A stretch of DNA of 64,000 nucleotides from Gnetum montanum (Eukaryota > Streptophyta > Gnetopsida > Gnetales > Gnetaceae): positions 136,813-200,812 of the forward strand of contig MNCI01014175.1 in the NCBI GenBank assembly GCA_015680685.1. The letters run 5' to 3'. Under the pieces are notes generated by a model. The model saw only the letters and a list, made by a program, of their open reading frames with translations. It ran no database searches and was not told the origin of the DNA. Positions within the stretch are counted from its first letter, which is position 1. Every line of letters starts with the position of its first letter. The position numbers and the translations under genes are program-made. This document shows positions 33,300 to 44,419 of the stretch, piece by piece.

Positions 33300-34830
33300 G
33301 GACAGTTGAATATCCTTGATCATTTCAAGCAAGATCCCTTAGAGATTAAAACTTTACTGACTGATATGGAGTGTGCAATTTTAAAAAATGATAAATTGGT
33401 CATCATTAATGCCAAACTTACTCCTAAATAAAAAGAAAAGTTGAAAGTGGTGAATAAATGGTTAACAGACTTTACTTGGTCATATCTAGAGCTAACAAGA
33501 ATTTTTCCAAGGATATGCTAGCATTGTATCTCCATTGATCTAGCCATGAAGCCTAGAAGGTAGCCACAAATGTGGATGAATCCAAAATTAAAGTAAATCA
33601 TCAAGGAGGAAATAGAGAAACTCCTCAAGGTAGGCTTCATCTATCCAACCATGGATAGTGAGTGGGTGAGCTCACTCATAATTGTACCAAAGAAGGGTGG
33701 AAAATGGTGGGTTTGCATCAACTGAGGCTATTAAATATGAAAATATTTAAGAATAATTTTTATTTTCCATTTGTGGATCAAGTATTAGACACCATATCTA
33801 GGCATTATTATTATAGCTTTTTGGATAATTATGGTGGCTATAACCAAATCCAAATTACACCTAAAGATCAAGCCAAGACAAGATTCACAAGTCCCTAGGG
33901 GACTTTTGCGTATTTTCAAATGGCATTTGGTGTATGCAATGCCCCTACAACATTTCAATGCTTGGTCCTTAGTATCTTTCAACAATAAATCATTAGTGGT
34001 GTTGAAGTCTTCATAGATGACTTTTCCACCTATGGAGCTACCTTTGAGCAAGCCTTAGACTGACTTAAGCAAGTACTAAAGAGATCTGTAGAGACAAAAC
34101 TATTACTCAACTAGCAAAAGAGCCATCTAATGGTCTAAGAAGTCATGTGCTAGGGCACCAAATTTTTTAGAAAGGAATTGGGGTAGACCTAGAAAAGATA
34201 AGGGTCATCTAAGGAATAACATGCCAACCAAAGACTATTAAAGATGTTTGGTCATTTCTTGGACACACTAGTTACTACTAATGATTTATTGAGAATTTCA
34301 CTAAGATTGCAAAGCTATTAGTAGAACTTACAAAGAAAGATGCATCTTTTATTTGGACTAAGGAATGTGAACACACAGTCCAATGATTAAAGGAGAAACG
34401 CATAGAAACACCAATCCTACAAGCACCAAATTGGTCCAAAGCATTCCATATCATGATAGACACATCTAAATATGCTTTGGGAGTTGTGCTTATATAGATG
34501 GATGATAAGAAATGTCCATATTATATCCACTACATGAGTAGAAGCATTTTGGGGGCATAGTTGAATTACACCACCATAGAAAAAGAATTAATGATTATGA
34601 TGTATGTGCTAGAAAAGTTTAGACATTATGTGCTGGTTACAAAGTATTTGTACATATGGACCATAGTGTAATTCACTTCCTCATAAATAAGCCAATGGTA
34701 AGCCCCCATGTTATATGGTGGCTTGTGATCTTATAAGAATTTGATATTACTATGGTAGATCAAAAAGGGATTGAGAATGTGGCCATTGATCACCTTTGTG
34801 GTCTAAGATGGGATAACAAAGATGAGGAGA
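33300..34830 (+). pseudogene. Reverse transcriptase and RNase H of A2, degraded
   Basis: RT islands: IEKLLKVGFIYP (33615), WVSSLIIVPKKGGKW (33660), NYGGYNQIQITPKDQ (33825), MAFGVCNAPTTFQC (33920) and FIDDFSTYG (34010-34036), which is the YxDD catalytic box with both Asp kept. RNase H and connection: KKDASFIWTKECE (34335), ILQAPNWSKAFHIMID (34420), ALGVVLI (34475) and TTIEKELMIMMY (34570). Stops and frameshifts throughout. The sister copy in H at 44420-45485 is on the opposite strand. Confidence 0.85.
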
Positions 34831-35019
34831 GCCCACTCTCTGATTAGTTTATAGAAAAATTCCTCTTTACTGGAGCAATAAGTGAACACATGTCTAAAAA
34901 AGCAATATGGTATAATGGCATCCTCACATATCTTCTCACTCAAGAGATGCCATAAGACTTGAATTTTAAGAAAAAGCAACAACTTCTTCATTAGGTCAAA
35001 TAATTCATAGAAATCAATG

Positions 35020-36130
35020 GTCACCTTTACAAGGTATGTGGAAATGGCCTAATTCATTGGTGTGTCACTGATGAAGATCAACTATGCATTTTCTAGGATG
35101 GTCATGAAGGGAATTGTAGAGGCCACTATGTAGGGATATGCACAATCATAAAAATCCTAATGGTAGGATACTATTAGCCTACAATCTTTAGAGATGCCCA
35201 CCAGTTTTTGAAGTCTTGTGAACATTGTTAATGTGATGGGGGGATGACCTTTTACATTGAAGGTCCTTAGTAGTGGATTCAACCATTGAAACCTTTTGAC
35301 ATATGGGGCATTAACTTCATGGGTTCCATCACAACCATGTCTAATGGGAAAGTGTATATTATAGCAGAAGTTGACTATTGTACAAAATGGACAAAAGTAG
35401 TAGCTGTTACTAATTGTACATCATTCATTGTTGCCAAATTTATACAACAAAATATCATGAATAGGTTTGAGGTGCCATGTTTAGTAATTTCTAATAATGA
35501 AACTCATTTCATAGGTTCCACATTTAGAAAATTAATATAGTACTTGGAGGTAGAACATAAATTAACAATACCTTACCACCTGCAAGTCAATAGTCAAGGA
35601 AAGGTAACCAACTAGGAGATTACAAAAATACTAATGTGAACCATTAGCAAATACAGGAAGGACTAGAGTACAAAACTTAACGATGCTCTTTAGGCTTATC
35701 ATTCAAATTGGAAACTTGCTATTGGCTATTCTCCCTACGAGTTAATATATAGGAAACTTCCAATGCTCCCAATTCAATTTAAGCTTTGTACACTCTCAAC
35801 AGCCTATGATTTAAACATTAACCTAATTTTATCACAAAAATAAAGATTGATCAATCTAAACATGCTAGATGAAAATTGCTTAGTGTCCCTATCCTTGAAT
35901 GAGTTGAACAAGGCATTCAACAAGCAACATCATGACCTTAGAATCAAGAAAGTAAAAATTCAACTACGGGATAAGGTTCTTTACTAGAACCCCACACATG
36001 TAACCTAAAAGAAAAAATTCTAGACATTTTGGAAGGGATCATTGATCAAATCTTTCTCTCTGGGGTCATGATAATTTACAAACCTAATTGTCCAAATAAA
36101 AATAAATTGGTTAATATCAAATAGCTAAAG
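35020..36130 (+). pseudogene. Integrase of A2, catalytic residues lost
   Basis: Zinc-binding part: GHYVGICTIIKILMVGYY and FLKSCEHC (35120-35240). Core: open from 35286 for 84 codons, starting MKPFDIWGINFMGSI. All three D,D-E residues are replaced: Asn at 35313-35315 (expected GIDFMG), Asn at 35493-35495 (SNNETHF for SDNGTHF) and Lys at 35601-35603 (QGKVTN for QVEVTN). C-terminal part: LNKAFNKQHHDLRIKK (35900) and LRDKVLY (35960). It cannot catalyse integration. Confidence 0.85.
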
Positions 36131-36220
36131 CCTTTCCTAAAATCAAAATAGGTCAGTGTAAATGCTGCCTTAATAGATGGATCGCCATATTCTATTTTTC
36201 AAATCTCCTCCCTCCAACAT

Positions 36221-36234
36221 AGTTGTGGGGGAGA
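36221..36234 (+). promoter_or_regulatory. Internal polypurine-tract copy after pol in A2
   Basis: AGTTGTGGGGGAGA, followed by TGGCCATCTATGCTAA. The same tract and following words occur in A1 (24176), H (42901, both on the minus strand) and A5 (~50358). Confidence 0.5.
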
Positions 36235-37820
36235 TGGCCATCTATGCTAATCATTACCATGGCATCTTAGTTTTTCTACCTTTTTATTTTTCACATTTTT
36301 GATTTTACAAATTTTTTATTTTTAAATTTTTCTAAATTTACACCATCTTTAGTACCTTTAAAATTTCTTGATTATTTCACTTTCTTATATGTTTTCCTTT
36401 ATTTTGCTTTTTATTTTGTTTAAGTGTGATATTTTCTCATTTTTGCTAATACATTTGCTTTATTGTCACAGGACATAGTGTTGCTATTGTTGTTTACTAA
36501 TGATAGTTTATGCTTAATGTGTGATTGTCAATGTTTGGTTTCTACTTTTGAATTTTGATGTCTGATGACTTTAATATGGTTTATTTTTCATGGACTAGAT
36601 AGTGAGTCCACATCATTTACCCATGGATGAACTCTATGGTTTTTCTTGTTCTGGGAATTTGATGTCCCTTTTCATTAATGAAATTTTGAACCAATTAGTG
36701 ACCTTGTAGTTTCAAAATTAGGAAGGATTCAAAGGTTTGTAAAGTGTGTGACTTCAAGGGGATTCAATACTCTTTTTACTCTTCTTCTTACTTGAGTGCT
36801 TGAGTATTTCTCATAGAATTCTTATCATTCCATACCACCTAATGATAGGAATACAAATAACATCATTGTATGGTGTGGTTCCCATCATTCAAAAAATAAT
36901 AATGGGAATTCAAAGCACATCCCTTTGACATGAATGATTCCTCCCATGATGTGATTCCCATCAATCAAAAAATAATAATGGGAATTCAAAGCACACCCCT
37001 TGGAAAAATAAAAGGGCTACAAGCACTAGTTATGAGACTTGAATGACATGCACCTATGCTTAACAGTTCCCTCTAAGTAAGGCCCTCTCTCATACTTTCT
37101 ACTTCTCCTCTCTTCTCTTTGTGGAATAGTGGTTGTTTTGTGGAAGCACTCTTGTGTCTCAAGTGGATGGATTAGTCTGAGAGTCATGATGCAAATTCAC
37201 TAAAAGTGGATGGTTTTGGTTTGGATTGAGGATGGAACTTGTTGGGTTATTTAACCACAAATTCCATAAGGGACTTTCTATGACCTCAATTTGGGACTCC
37301 ATTCTACCTTCTCTATCATCCATATATGCTACCATAACTCACCTCACTACCGAGTTCTATGTTATGCTCTATGTATTAGTCTAATGTGTTGAGATTCTTG
37401 AGTGGATTATTTTGGGTTGGTCCTTAATTTTTCATGATCATTAAATTGACCATGGGACCAACAGACTCCTTAGTTGAGGTTATGCAAGGGCAAAAAGAGC
37501 ATGAGCTTGTTATGGGGAGGACCCACCTGCATAACTCTTGGCTTGATTAGTTAAAGTTCCTTACCTTTGACATTGCTATAGTCCTATATTTTATATTTTC
37601 CATTATGTAAATTGCTTAGTACTCCTTAATCTTTCATTGCATTCATCCATTAAATCATTTTTTCTCCATTTTTTCAAATTTATAAACTTCAATGCCATCT
37701 CCTAATGATTTCATACTATTCTTTGTCCTCTAAGCTTTCATTTGACCCCAATTTCATTGAAAAATTCCTTGTATTTTAAAATTTTGACCAAAGTTAATGA
37801 AAGTCAATGATGGTAAACAA
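36235..37820 (+). other. Long spacer between pol and ORF2 promoter of A2
   Basis: About 1.6 kb, T-rich at first (36260-36440), without coding signal. It serves as the alignment ruler that orders the H fragments. A ~60-bp segment with 'ataataatgggaattcaaagcac' is duplicated at ~36870 and ~36950. Confidence 0.7.
36860..37010. repeat. ~80-bp direct duplication in A2 spacer
   Basis: Two copies of a segment containing 'attcccatca.tcaaaaaataataatgggaattcaaagcac' are spaced about 80 bp apart. The matching H spacer (28672-29078) has one copy. Confidence 0.75.
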
Positions 37821-37824
37821 TTGC

Positions 37825-37899
37825 GTTGACGAGGCCTCATCAATGTAGCCAATAATGTTGCCTTTGCCTCATCTATCTGGTACAAAAATACTATATATA
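37825..37899 (+). promoter_or_regulatory. Internal promoter upstream of ORF2 in A2
   Basis: TATATATA at 37892-37899 lies 147 nt before a consensus splice donor and 465 nt before the ORF2 ATG. At 37825-37850 is GTTGACGAGGCCTCATCAATG, which resembles the LTR U3 words at 29105-29125 (GATGAGGCCTCGTTGATG) at a similar distance from the LTR TATA box. H and A5 have TATA boxes at matching places. Confidence 0.55.
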
Positions 37900-38046
37900 C
37901 CACTAGATACTTTGGAATTTTTTGTAATATGCTCATAACACATAGGTAATTTTTGCAATTTTTCAAAGCCCAAAACATTCCATAGACCATAACTTTCAAA
38001 CCATGTGTTCAAATCACTTCATTTTTTGATCCTACACTTACCAAAG

Positions 38047-38356
38047 GTAAGTTTTTTATTGTGGGGGCTAGAAACCTTAAGGTTTCTGATGAAAGTTTTG
38101 AAAATTTTTCTAACTTCCCCCAAGGGTTAGTAACCTTAACAACATAAAAATATCAACTCTTTCAATAGTTAACCCTTCCAACAACCTCTAGGATAAATTA
38201 TTCATAATAACACATAAAATAAATAATAATCAAGTTCATTAAATCAACCATAATCATAGCTTAGCCAAAGTGTAACTATCCTCAAGACTTAAAGGTATCC
38301 CAATTATTTTAAGGTTACACAATGATTGCTAATCTATAGTATTATTGTGATTATAG
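38047..38356 (+). other. Predicted intron in the ORF2 leader of A2
   Basis: Donor CCAAAG|GTAAGT at 38047 and acceptor GTGATTATAG directly before the ORF2 ATG at 38357. Length 310 nt, AT-rich. H has the same layout (303 nt). Confidence 0.62.
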
Positions 38357-41300
38357 ATGCCACCCAAACAAAAGCTTTCACAAGAAGGAGAACCCTCACA
38401 ACCATGGGAGAAGCAACCTAGAGCTAGAATGGACTAGTAGGAACAAAGCCACGAATTGCCAGAGGTAACCCATGCAATTGAACCTCTTTGAGAGGAGCCT
38501 AAAGTGGAATCTATTCAATAGATTCCAAAGGAAGAAGTGCCTACTGAACAATCTTAATGATGAGAAGCACCTAGACTTGTGCCAAGGCTTGAGGTCACTT
38601 TGACTCAAGCCTGCCTAGACATCATCAAGTCCAAAGAAATCCAAAGATCAATTCTTTAAGAAATAAACTTTGGACCATTTTTGAAGAAAGCTCTAGAGGA
38701 TTTCAAGACATAATTGCAAGCCTCTCCCATGTGGATAGTCATCACATCCAATGGGGAATAATACATGGGATAGACCTATCTCTTCTAGAGTAGCCAAAGG
38801 CTGGGGTCCTTTATCAATATCAAAGACATTCAAGTGTCCTACTTAGTGAATGCTATTGCACAGCATTAGGGTTGCTAGACATTGGAACATAGTTGGCAGA
38901 GATATCAANGCATTAGGGTTGCTAGACATTGGAACATAGTTGGCAGAGATATCAACAAAAGGTGATCTTGAGGCCAAAAGGGAATGGACCTAGTGATGCT
39001 ACGGGGTGGACTGTAAAGAGTATGGTGCACTCACACTAGTGGAGCAAATTTATTTCAAGATTGCAGCATATTACCTCAATCCAATGGTGAGGCCAAGCAA
39101 GGTTATTACTTTCTCCACCCAAGCATGCATTGCTCTAAGTAGTAAATTTCCTATTAACCTTCCATAGCTAATATATTTGAAGATCAAGAAGCACTTCAAG
39201 GAGAATGAACATGGAAGGAAGACCATGGCCTTTTTGTGCCTCATCAGAAAACTTTGCAAAATAGAAAGCATTTTCTATTATTCTAATGATACTTTCAGGC
39301 ATGCTCCCCTAGCCTCATGGGTAGAAATAATGAAAGATAAGATGTCAATGATCACTCAATAAGAGGAGCTATTGCCACCACCACCCACTCATGAGACAAC
39401 ACCAGAGTCCCACATAGTCCTTGATCATTTATGTCAAATTCTAGAATAGCTCTTAAGCAAAAAATGATAACAAGTAGGAACAAGTAGGATGGATCCATTT
39501 GTGTATTGACCAACAATGAGTCATCTTAATGAGGTGTCTTGAACAATTAGTCATATGGAGAGTGGTGGTTCCATTTTCTCTACCCAAAGAATGTAGTTGC
39601 ATTTGAAGTTAGATCCCAATGCTCAAGAGGTGATGGTGTCACTATCAACACACCATTTATTTCTAGAAATCTCAAGGAATGCCACCACTTTCTTGGTGTA
39701 GTTGGAGAAAGGTGAAGAGGCAACTATCTTGGTGATGCAAGAACAAGGGCAGGAGATAGTGGTAGAAGTGTTAGCTAACCATGTAGTAGAAGCATTGATT
39801 ACACCTACCACATTTGTACCAGACATATCTTCACTTCAAGACATGCATATGTTTATAGGCATGGTTAGTGAAAAATTAAATGTAGCCTAGCATGTATAGT
39901 TGCTGGAACGATTGGTAGGAACTAGGTAACTGACTCTAGACATCTTTGATCTTCCAAAGAACATCACTGTAACCTAGTTAGAGCTGTTGAATGTAAGGTG
40001 AAAATGTATTATTTTAGAGGGGTAACTAGAAATGACCCAAGAGAAAAATTGATGCTTGGCTATGAAGGTTGCTAAAATTTGTGCCTAACTTGTAGAATAA
40101 GCAATCCTTGGCCCACTAGTGACAAGATATGAAGCTATCAAATAGCTTCAAAAATGATTTCAAAAGGCTAAGGAAGTAGTAATGACCATCTTTAAATAAT
40201 TCATGGCAAAAGATGAAATGCACTCAATCAGAAAGGACTTGAATCAGATGCATCAAGAAAATGAAGCATTGACTGAGAAAAATCATAGTGTGAAAAATGT
40301 TGATGCTCAAAAAGATCAAATGCAAGCATTTATTCATCAATAGTAGGAGCAACTTGCTAGAGTTAACACTAAACTAAGGAAATTAGCTATGAAGAACTGC
40401 AATCTATCAATGAAGGAGGTACACACCTTGTGACAAAATTCTACCATCGAAATCACTACCTAGAAGAATGAATCCCTCAAATTTGAGAAATTAAAGAATT
40501 TCTACAATGACTAGGTTGGCTTGTAAAAGGAAATTAATGAAAAAAAATTATATGGCAAAGGCAAAAGTGAATGACACCCTCCAACAACTCTACTGAGGAA
40601 GAGAGATGTGGCAGCTCATCCTTAATGGGATTAACACTTATAACAAAGTGGAGTTTTGCTTGAAGGAGTTGCAAATTGAGAAAATGACAAAGTATATGAA
40701 GTTGACCAATCTCTATTATGCAAACCTGGCAATGCTTATAGCTAGATGTCCACAATTAGAATTAGAGAAATAAGTGGCAAGCTTGTATCTATACAAGATT
40801 GAGTTTAAGCACCACAAAGACACCAAGCAAAAGCTTGAAACTACAAACGCTAAACTTGAAGTTCTTAGAGGGTGATTTAGAGATCAATCATCTATTGTTG
40901 AGAACCTAGCCAAATGAATGAATGACTGCTAGGAGCTAAAGGACATAGTTCAGGCATTCAGCATTGAATGTAAATAGTTCGCTGCTTGGTTTGTCAATGC
41001 TAAGGAGTTGTTTCTAGAGATCTTGCATCCTTAGGATGTGCCTATTCTAGCACACATTAGGGAATCTGCATGAATGGTGCATGATCCTAGGAGTAAGGAG
41101 AAAAAAATGAAAGCACTACTGGATGCTTTTTGTCTCCTGCCTAAAGTCAAAGTAGTAGTAGCACAATTGTAGCCACCTCAACCATCACTAGTGTGTGGAG
41201 CCAGTGAAGGTCCCTCAGAGCCTTAGGAACCACCACTGCTTCAAACTATTTTGATCTTCCCCAACAAGCTTAACATCAAAAAGGAATGTATTGTCCAATT

Positions 41301-41370
41301 TTTTAAAGATTCATATCATGGTATTCAATTTTTTATCCTAAACATCATCATTTTTGTAGTGTGTTGATCC
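38357..41370 (+). pseudogene. ORF2 of A2 (extra gene downstream of pol), degraded
   Basis: It starts MPPKQKLSQEGEPSQPWEKQ. The first ~250 codons include LEVTLTQACLDIIKSKEIQ and, near 39070-39200, VRPSKVITFSTQACIALSSK. From ~40190 it becomes Lys/Glu/Gln/Asn-rich (MHQENEALTEKNHSVKN; QLARVNTKLRKLAMKN), typical of coiled coil. The last part reads VNAKELFLEILHP, SKEKKMKALLDAF and PNKLNIKKE. Parallel pieces are in H (15240-17029), A5 (53045-53756, 61565-62280) and A6 (62841-64000). Function unknown; no signal peptide is evident. Many stops. An assembly duplication lies at 38863-38955. Confidence 0.7.
38863..38955. other. Assembly artefact: exact 46-bp duplication around a single N
   Basis: 38863-38908 and 38910-38955 are identical (start gcattagggttgctag, end gagatatcaa) and are separated by one N at 38909. 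In sequence this old, an exact duplication exactly at an N is best explained by two overlapping contigs joined without merging. Confidence 0.9.
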
Positions 41371-41490
41371 GTACACTTGGGCACTCCATTTTTTGTCAAG
41401 TCAATTAGTTTGTTTTGTTGAAGAATAGTTAGTCAATAATCCCATACCTTTCCAATTTTCTAAAAGAACTCATGGAAATGTTTTCATTTA

Positions 41491-41503
41491 GTCATGGGGA
41501 TAT
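41491..41503 (+). promoter_or_regulatory. Polypurine tract of A2
   Basis: AGTCATGGGGATA directly before the 3' LTR, matching A1 with one G changed to A. Confidence 0.85.
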
Positions 41504-42380
41504 GATGAGTCATTGTTGGCCTTGTCGATGAGGCCCCATTGATGCATCTCACCCTACATCAATGAGGCCCTATCAACATAGTGTTTATCCATCACCAGTA
41601 AATATGTACCTACCAGCTGCATTTAGGGTAACCTAGATTTCAGTAGTAGTGAAGCTCTCATACTTTTTCCATTTGAAAGTTGTAATTTTATCCCTTGAGT
41701 GCCCACAATAGGAGTCATTGAGTGTACGAATCTTTATTCAAGCATTGTTGTACCTAAGCACAATAGTGTGTGTGACAATAAAGATGAGCTTTTTGATAAA
41801 CCTTGCAACACCTTAGATAGATTAGCTATTTTATTCATGCATTTATTATTTTCAATTATTTATTAAATGCTTTTAATTATTTATTAATTATTTTACAATT
41901 ATTACATTAATGAGGCAATTAAGTGAGATAGAATACACACATAAGTACAACTGCTTCAAGCGAAACACATATTCACTTGGTAATCCCAGCAATGTTATTC
42001 CTTTCTACATCCAGTAGCATAGCACTTGGTCACCTAGTAGTGGATATGTGGGTTCAAGACATGCATGGAAAGTGGGAATGGATACTTATGTTAGGATTAA
42101 TTATATGCTAGTAAATTAGTTAATCAAATTACTTTTATCTACATTTGCGTGGCGACTTATAAAACACAAAATGAGAAAAATCAAATGCCTCAATTACACT
42201 TAACCATTCCAACGAACATCACAAGTGTAATTGGGAAGACAATGATTGACCTTAAGGCTAGATTTATTTTCTGAAGGGCTAGTGCACTGGAAAAAATAAA
42301 TTTCATAGAATTTGACTAGATCACACATGAATGCTTTGTGATTCATATGGTTGGGCATAGGGGTACCTCATTGCTCATCA
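41504..42380 (+). repeat. 3' LTR of A2 (877 bp)
   Basis: TGATGAGTCATTGTTGG... to CTCATCA, pairing with the 5' LTR at 29079. Many differences are transitions. Confidence 0.92.
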
Positions 42381-42960
42381 AATTCACACCCTGGACAAAC
42401 CTTTGAATCCTTCCAAATTCTAGAAACTACCAAGGTCATCAATTTATTAAAAGCTGATTTAATGAAAGGGACATCAAACATCCAAAACAAGGAAAACTAT
42501 AGAGTTTTTGAATGGATGGATGTCATGGACTCATTACCTATTCCATGAAAAAGAAACCATGACTAAGTCATCCATACAAAAACTCAAAAATAGAAACTAG
42601 ACATTAGTAAACAAAACATAAAGCACAAATCACCATTAGTAATAGCTATAGAACCACTATGTCCTATTGGCAAAAGCACACTTATTAGCAAAAATTTAAA
42701 AATCAAACTCAAACAAAATAAGGTAAAATATTTAAGAAATTTTAAAATATTTAAGGAATATTTAAATGTACTAATGATGGTGTCAAATAGGAAAAATTTT
42801 AAAAATTAAAAAAGTGTAAAATAAATAAATTGTAAAATCAAAAGCATGGAAAAAAATAGAAAACCTAAAAAGCCATATGGATGATTAGCATGGATGACCA
42901 TCTCCCTCATGACTAAGTTGGAAGGAGGAGATTTGAAAAATTAAGTGTGGTTGTCCATTC
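42381..42960 (-). other. Fragment of the H spacer right of A2
   Basis: It continues the H spacer from 29078 (A2 36200-36730 in reverse), including 'cacaccctggacaaacctttgaatcc'. At 42901-42914 is the post-pol polypurine tract (minus strand AGTCATGAGGGAGA). Confidence 0.8.
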
Positions 42961-43049
42961 ATTGAGGTATTTGTTACACTGGCTTACTTGAGCTCATGGA
43001 AAAGCTTCACTTATTGGATGTTGACAAACTACCTTTTATTTGGGCTTTT

Positions 43050-44400
43050 AGGTTTGTAGATTAATGTGATCCTAGAGGGAAAGTTTTCATTAATTATATA
43101 AGCTCCTATTGATAATGTTTGAAACTTTGTTGTCTAGGGTACATGTGCACGCTTCTAGTAGAGAACTTTATCTCCTGGTTGAAATTTTACTTTTTGAATT
43201 CTCAAGTTATGTCATTGCTTATTTAATTTCTTATGTACTTCATTTGAAGATAGTACTACTAATAAATTTTTTTCTAGCATGTTGAGGTTGATCAATCTTT
43301 CTCTTTGTGCTAGGCTAAGGTCAAGATTCATTTCACATGCTATTGAGAGTGTACGAAGCTTAGATTAAATTAGGAGCATTGGAAGTTTTTCATACACTAA
43401 CTCATAGGGAGAGTAGCCAATAGGGAGTTTCCATGTTGAGTGGTAAGCCCAAAGGGTATCATTGAGTTTTATGCTCAGTCTCTCCTATATTTATTAATAG
43501 TTCTTGTTAGAATCTTTGTGATCTCCCTATTAGCTACCTCTACTTGACTATTGGCTTGGGGGTGATAAGGTGTTGTTAATTTATATTCAACCCCAAGCAT
43601 TGCATCAACTTTCAAAAACATGGCACTTGAAAAATGGGTTCCATTGTTAGGAATCAGTGCATGTGTCATCCTACACCTATTTACAATATTTTGTTGTACG
43701 AATCAAGTAGTAATGGATGATATATAGTTGGTGATAGCTACTACTTATGATCATTCGGTGTAGTAGTTGACTGCTATGATGATGCATGCTTTCCTACTAG
43801 ACATGGATGTGATGGGACCCATGAATTTTATATCCCATATGTCAAATAATTCTAGTGGTTGAATCCATTGTTAAGGATTCCCCATTCATGTAGTCATCTA
43901 ACCATCTTGGTGATAGCATTCATAAGATCAGACAAACTGGTGGATGTCCCTAAAGATTATAGGCCAAGAGTATCCTGTCATTAGGATTTTTATGGCTATG
44001 CATCTCCTAGAATAGTGGCCTTCACAAAGGCCTTCATGAGCATCCTGGGGAACATGTAGTTGATCTACATTAGGGATACACCAACAAACTAGGCCATCAG
44101 TACACACATTTTAAAGGTATCCATTGATTTCCATGAAGTACTTTGCCCAATGAAGAAACTATTATTTCTTCATAGGCCAATAGTATCCTACCATTAATAT
44201 TTGTATGGTTGTGCATTTCCCAACATAGTCACCTTTGCAAGAGCCTTCATGAGCATCCTAGAGAACATGCAGTTGATCTACATTAGGGATACAACAACAA
44301 AATAGGCCATCAATGCACACCTTATAAAGGTGTCCATTGATTTCCATGAAGTACTTTGCCTAATGAAGAAACTATTGTTTCTTCCTAAAGTCAAAACCTT
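43050..44400 (-). pseudogene. Integrase of element H, degraded, with duplicated zinc-binding domain
   Basis: On the minus strand the core reads LFDIWDIKFMGPITSMS (43870-43810) and continues as an open frame 43669-43475: IPNNGTHFSSAMFL and YHPQANSQVEVANREI. The first catalytic Asp is lost (DIKF for GIDF) and the second is Asn (43646-43648). The Glu in QVEV remains. Upstream, the HHCC zinc-binding segment (HEGxCEGHY...IKILMTGYSWP) occurs twice, at 44390-44172 and 44171-43959. The C-terminal part runs to ~43050. Confidence 0.82.
43959..44390. repeat. 213-bp tandem duplication in H integrase
   Basis: The phrase 'ataggccaa.agtatcct' begins at 43959 and again at 44172, and the copies match over their length, ending 'gaagaaactatt.tttcttc'. 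The period of 213 equals 71 codons, so the duplication kept the frame when it arose. The two copies differ by scattered changes, so it is not recent. Confidence 0.88.
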
Positions 44401-44419
44401 GTTTAATCTCTTGAGTAAG

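Larger units (their letters stand above)
29079..42380 (+). mobile_element. A2: full-length but dead family-A retrotransposon (13.3 kb)
   Basis: Order on the plus strand: 5' LTR 29079-29972, PBS 29974, gag-protease 30121-~33280, RT-RNase H ~33300-34830, integrase ~35020-36130, spacer with internal promoter and intron 36221-38356, ORF2 38357-~41370, PPT 41491, 3' LTR 41504-42380. LTR ends are TGATGAG...CTCATCA. The flanks AAGTA (29074) and AATTC (42381) are only a blurred duplication, probably from AAGTT. It is inserted in H, whose spacer resumes in register on the right. Stops throughout show it is old. Confidence 0.92.

Noticed and set aside
33300-36130. Plant pararetrovirus (caulimovirid) origin for the RT-bearing sequences
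   Set aside because: An integrase follows RT-RNase H, LTRs flank the element, and the primer site is the tRNA-Asp type. Pararetroviruses lack integrase and LTRs.
38357-41370. Naming ORF2 an envelope gene
   Set aside because: There is no signal peptide or convincing transmembrane segment. The protein is basic at the start and coiled-coil-like later, so 'env-like' would be a guess.
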